Of a stretch of DNA of 42,056 nt, positions 41,919-42,056 are shown one piece after another (position 1 is the stretch's first letter; every line of letters begins with the position of its first letter). Origin of the DNA: an uncultured Lachnospira sp. (GTDB taxonomy: Bacteria > Bacillota > Clostridia > Lachnospirales > Lachnospiraceae). The translations under genes and the position numbers were made by a program. Under the pieces are notes generated by a model, which ran no database searches, was not told where the DNA came from, and was given only the letters and a program-made list of their open reading frames with translations. The stretch is taken from NCBI GenBank assembly GCA_947628875.1, contig CANRBP010000002.1:1-42056 (forward strand), read 5' to 3'.

Positions 41919-42056
41919 GCCGCTGTAAGCGGCAAAACAAAAATCAATCCATCTGGCGGAGACAGACGAATTGATTTGCACATTGGCAATCAAACAGTAA
42001 AACAACCCTGAAAATTCATTAAAAGTTTTCACGATTACAACGTAAGATTACGGATA
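41919..42056 (+). promoter_or_regulatory. Structured 5' leader of an unseen gene
   Basis: Just after the promoter is GCCGC-TGTAA-GCGGC. Next, AAATCAAT (41941-41948) pairs with ATTGATTT (41970-41977) around TCTG/CAGA. GATTTGC (41973-41979) can instead pair with GCAATC (41986-41991); the two helices share bases and exclude each other. A small CGTA/TACG hairpin is near the edge. I cannot match it to a known riboswitch class. Confidence 0.45.

Overview
The window reads as chromosomal DNA of an anaerobic, spore-forming member of the Clostridia, most like Lachnospiraceae. The pointers are sporulation genes (spmA/spmB, a YyaC-type spore protease), a firmicute hprK-murB-rapZ-whiA cluster, Clostridia-typical families (DUF2508, DUF5702, DUF5711, DUF6382-FHA), a Tad pilus locus of low-GC Gram-positive type and purine-rich Shine-Dalgarno sites before nearly every gene. 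Assignment to a genus is not possible by eye. I see no rRNA, tRNA, CRISPR array, insertion sequence or prophage.

Layout. (1) 1-5.3 kb: the 3' end of uvrC, then hprK, a ROK glucokinase, murB, rapZ and whiA, all on + (carbon signalling, cell wall precursor, division control); yvcK, often found between rapZ and whiA, is absent. (2) 5.3-9.6 kb: a minus-strand short-chain dehydrogenase with a consensus promoter, a YcxB-like membrane protein, citrate synthase and aroA. (3) 9.6-12.9 kb: two adjacent P-loop proteins of COG0523/CobW type with related leaders. The first has a roughly 90-residue His/Asp metal-binding tract; the second is a degenerate P-loop domain joined to a YcgQ-like C-terminus. A NudC-type Nudix enzyme follows. 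(4) 12.9-16 kb: spmA, spmB, a membrane-anchored GH25 lysozyme behind a tandem-repeat leader, and a DUF2508 protein. (5) 16.1-26.6 kb: an eleven-gene Tad/Flp pilus operon with two prepilin peptidases, TadZ/A/B/C, a Flp-like pilin, three pseudopilin-like proteins and a DUF6382-FHA protein. (6) 26.6-33.2 kb: a flavodoxin-SCP2 fusion, an orphan histidine kinase, a HIT protein, an aconitase-family hydratase, a coiled-coil membrane protein and YyaC. (7) 33.5-41.8 kb: a dead MPN/JAMM-TM-LysM protein, then a probable operon of DUF5711, CvpA, an arginine/lysine/ornithine decarboxylase, spermidine synthase, carboxy(nor)spermidine dehydrogenase and carboxy(nor)spermidine decarboxylase. (8) 41.8-42.06 kb: a strong promoter and a structured leader of a gene beyond the edge.

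How it fits together. The pilus operon is self-contained: peptidases process the pilin, TadA powers TadB/TadC, TadZ positions the machine, and the FHA protein may link it to phospho-signalling. The polyamine genes encode two aminopropylation routes side by side. The most unusual parts are the tandem GTPase pair with duplicated leaders, the Tad variants (an ectodomain on TadC and duplicated His/Cys modules on a TadE-like protein), the dead-MPN-LysM protein, and several structured or antisense-oriented leaders. All family calls come from reading motifs, without database searches.
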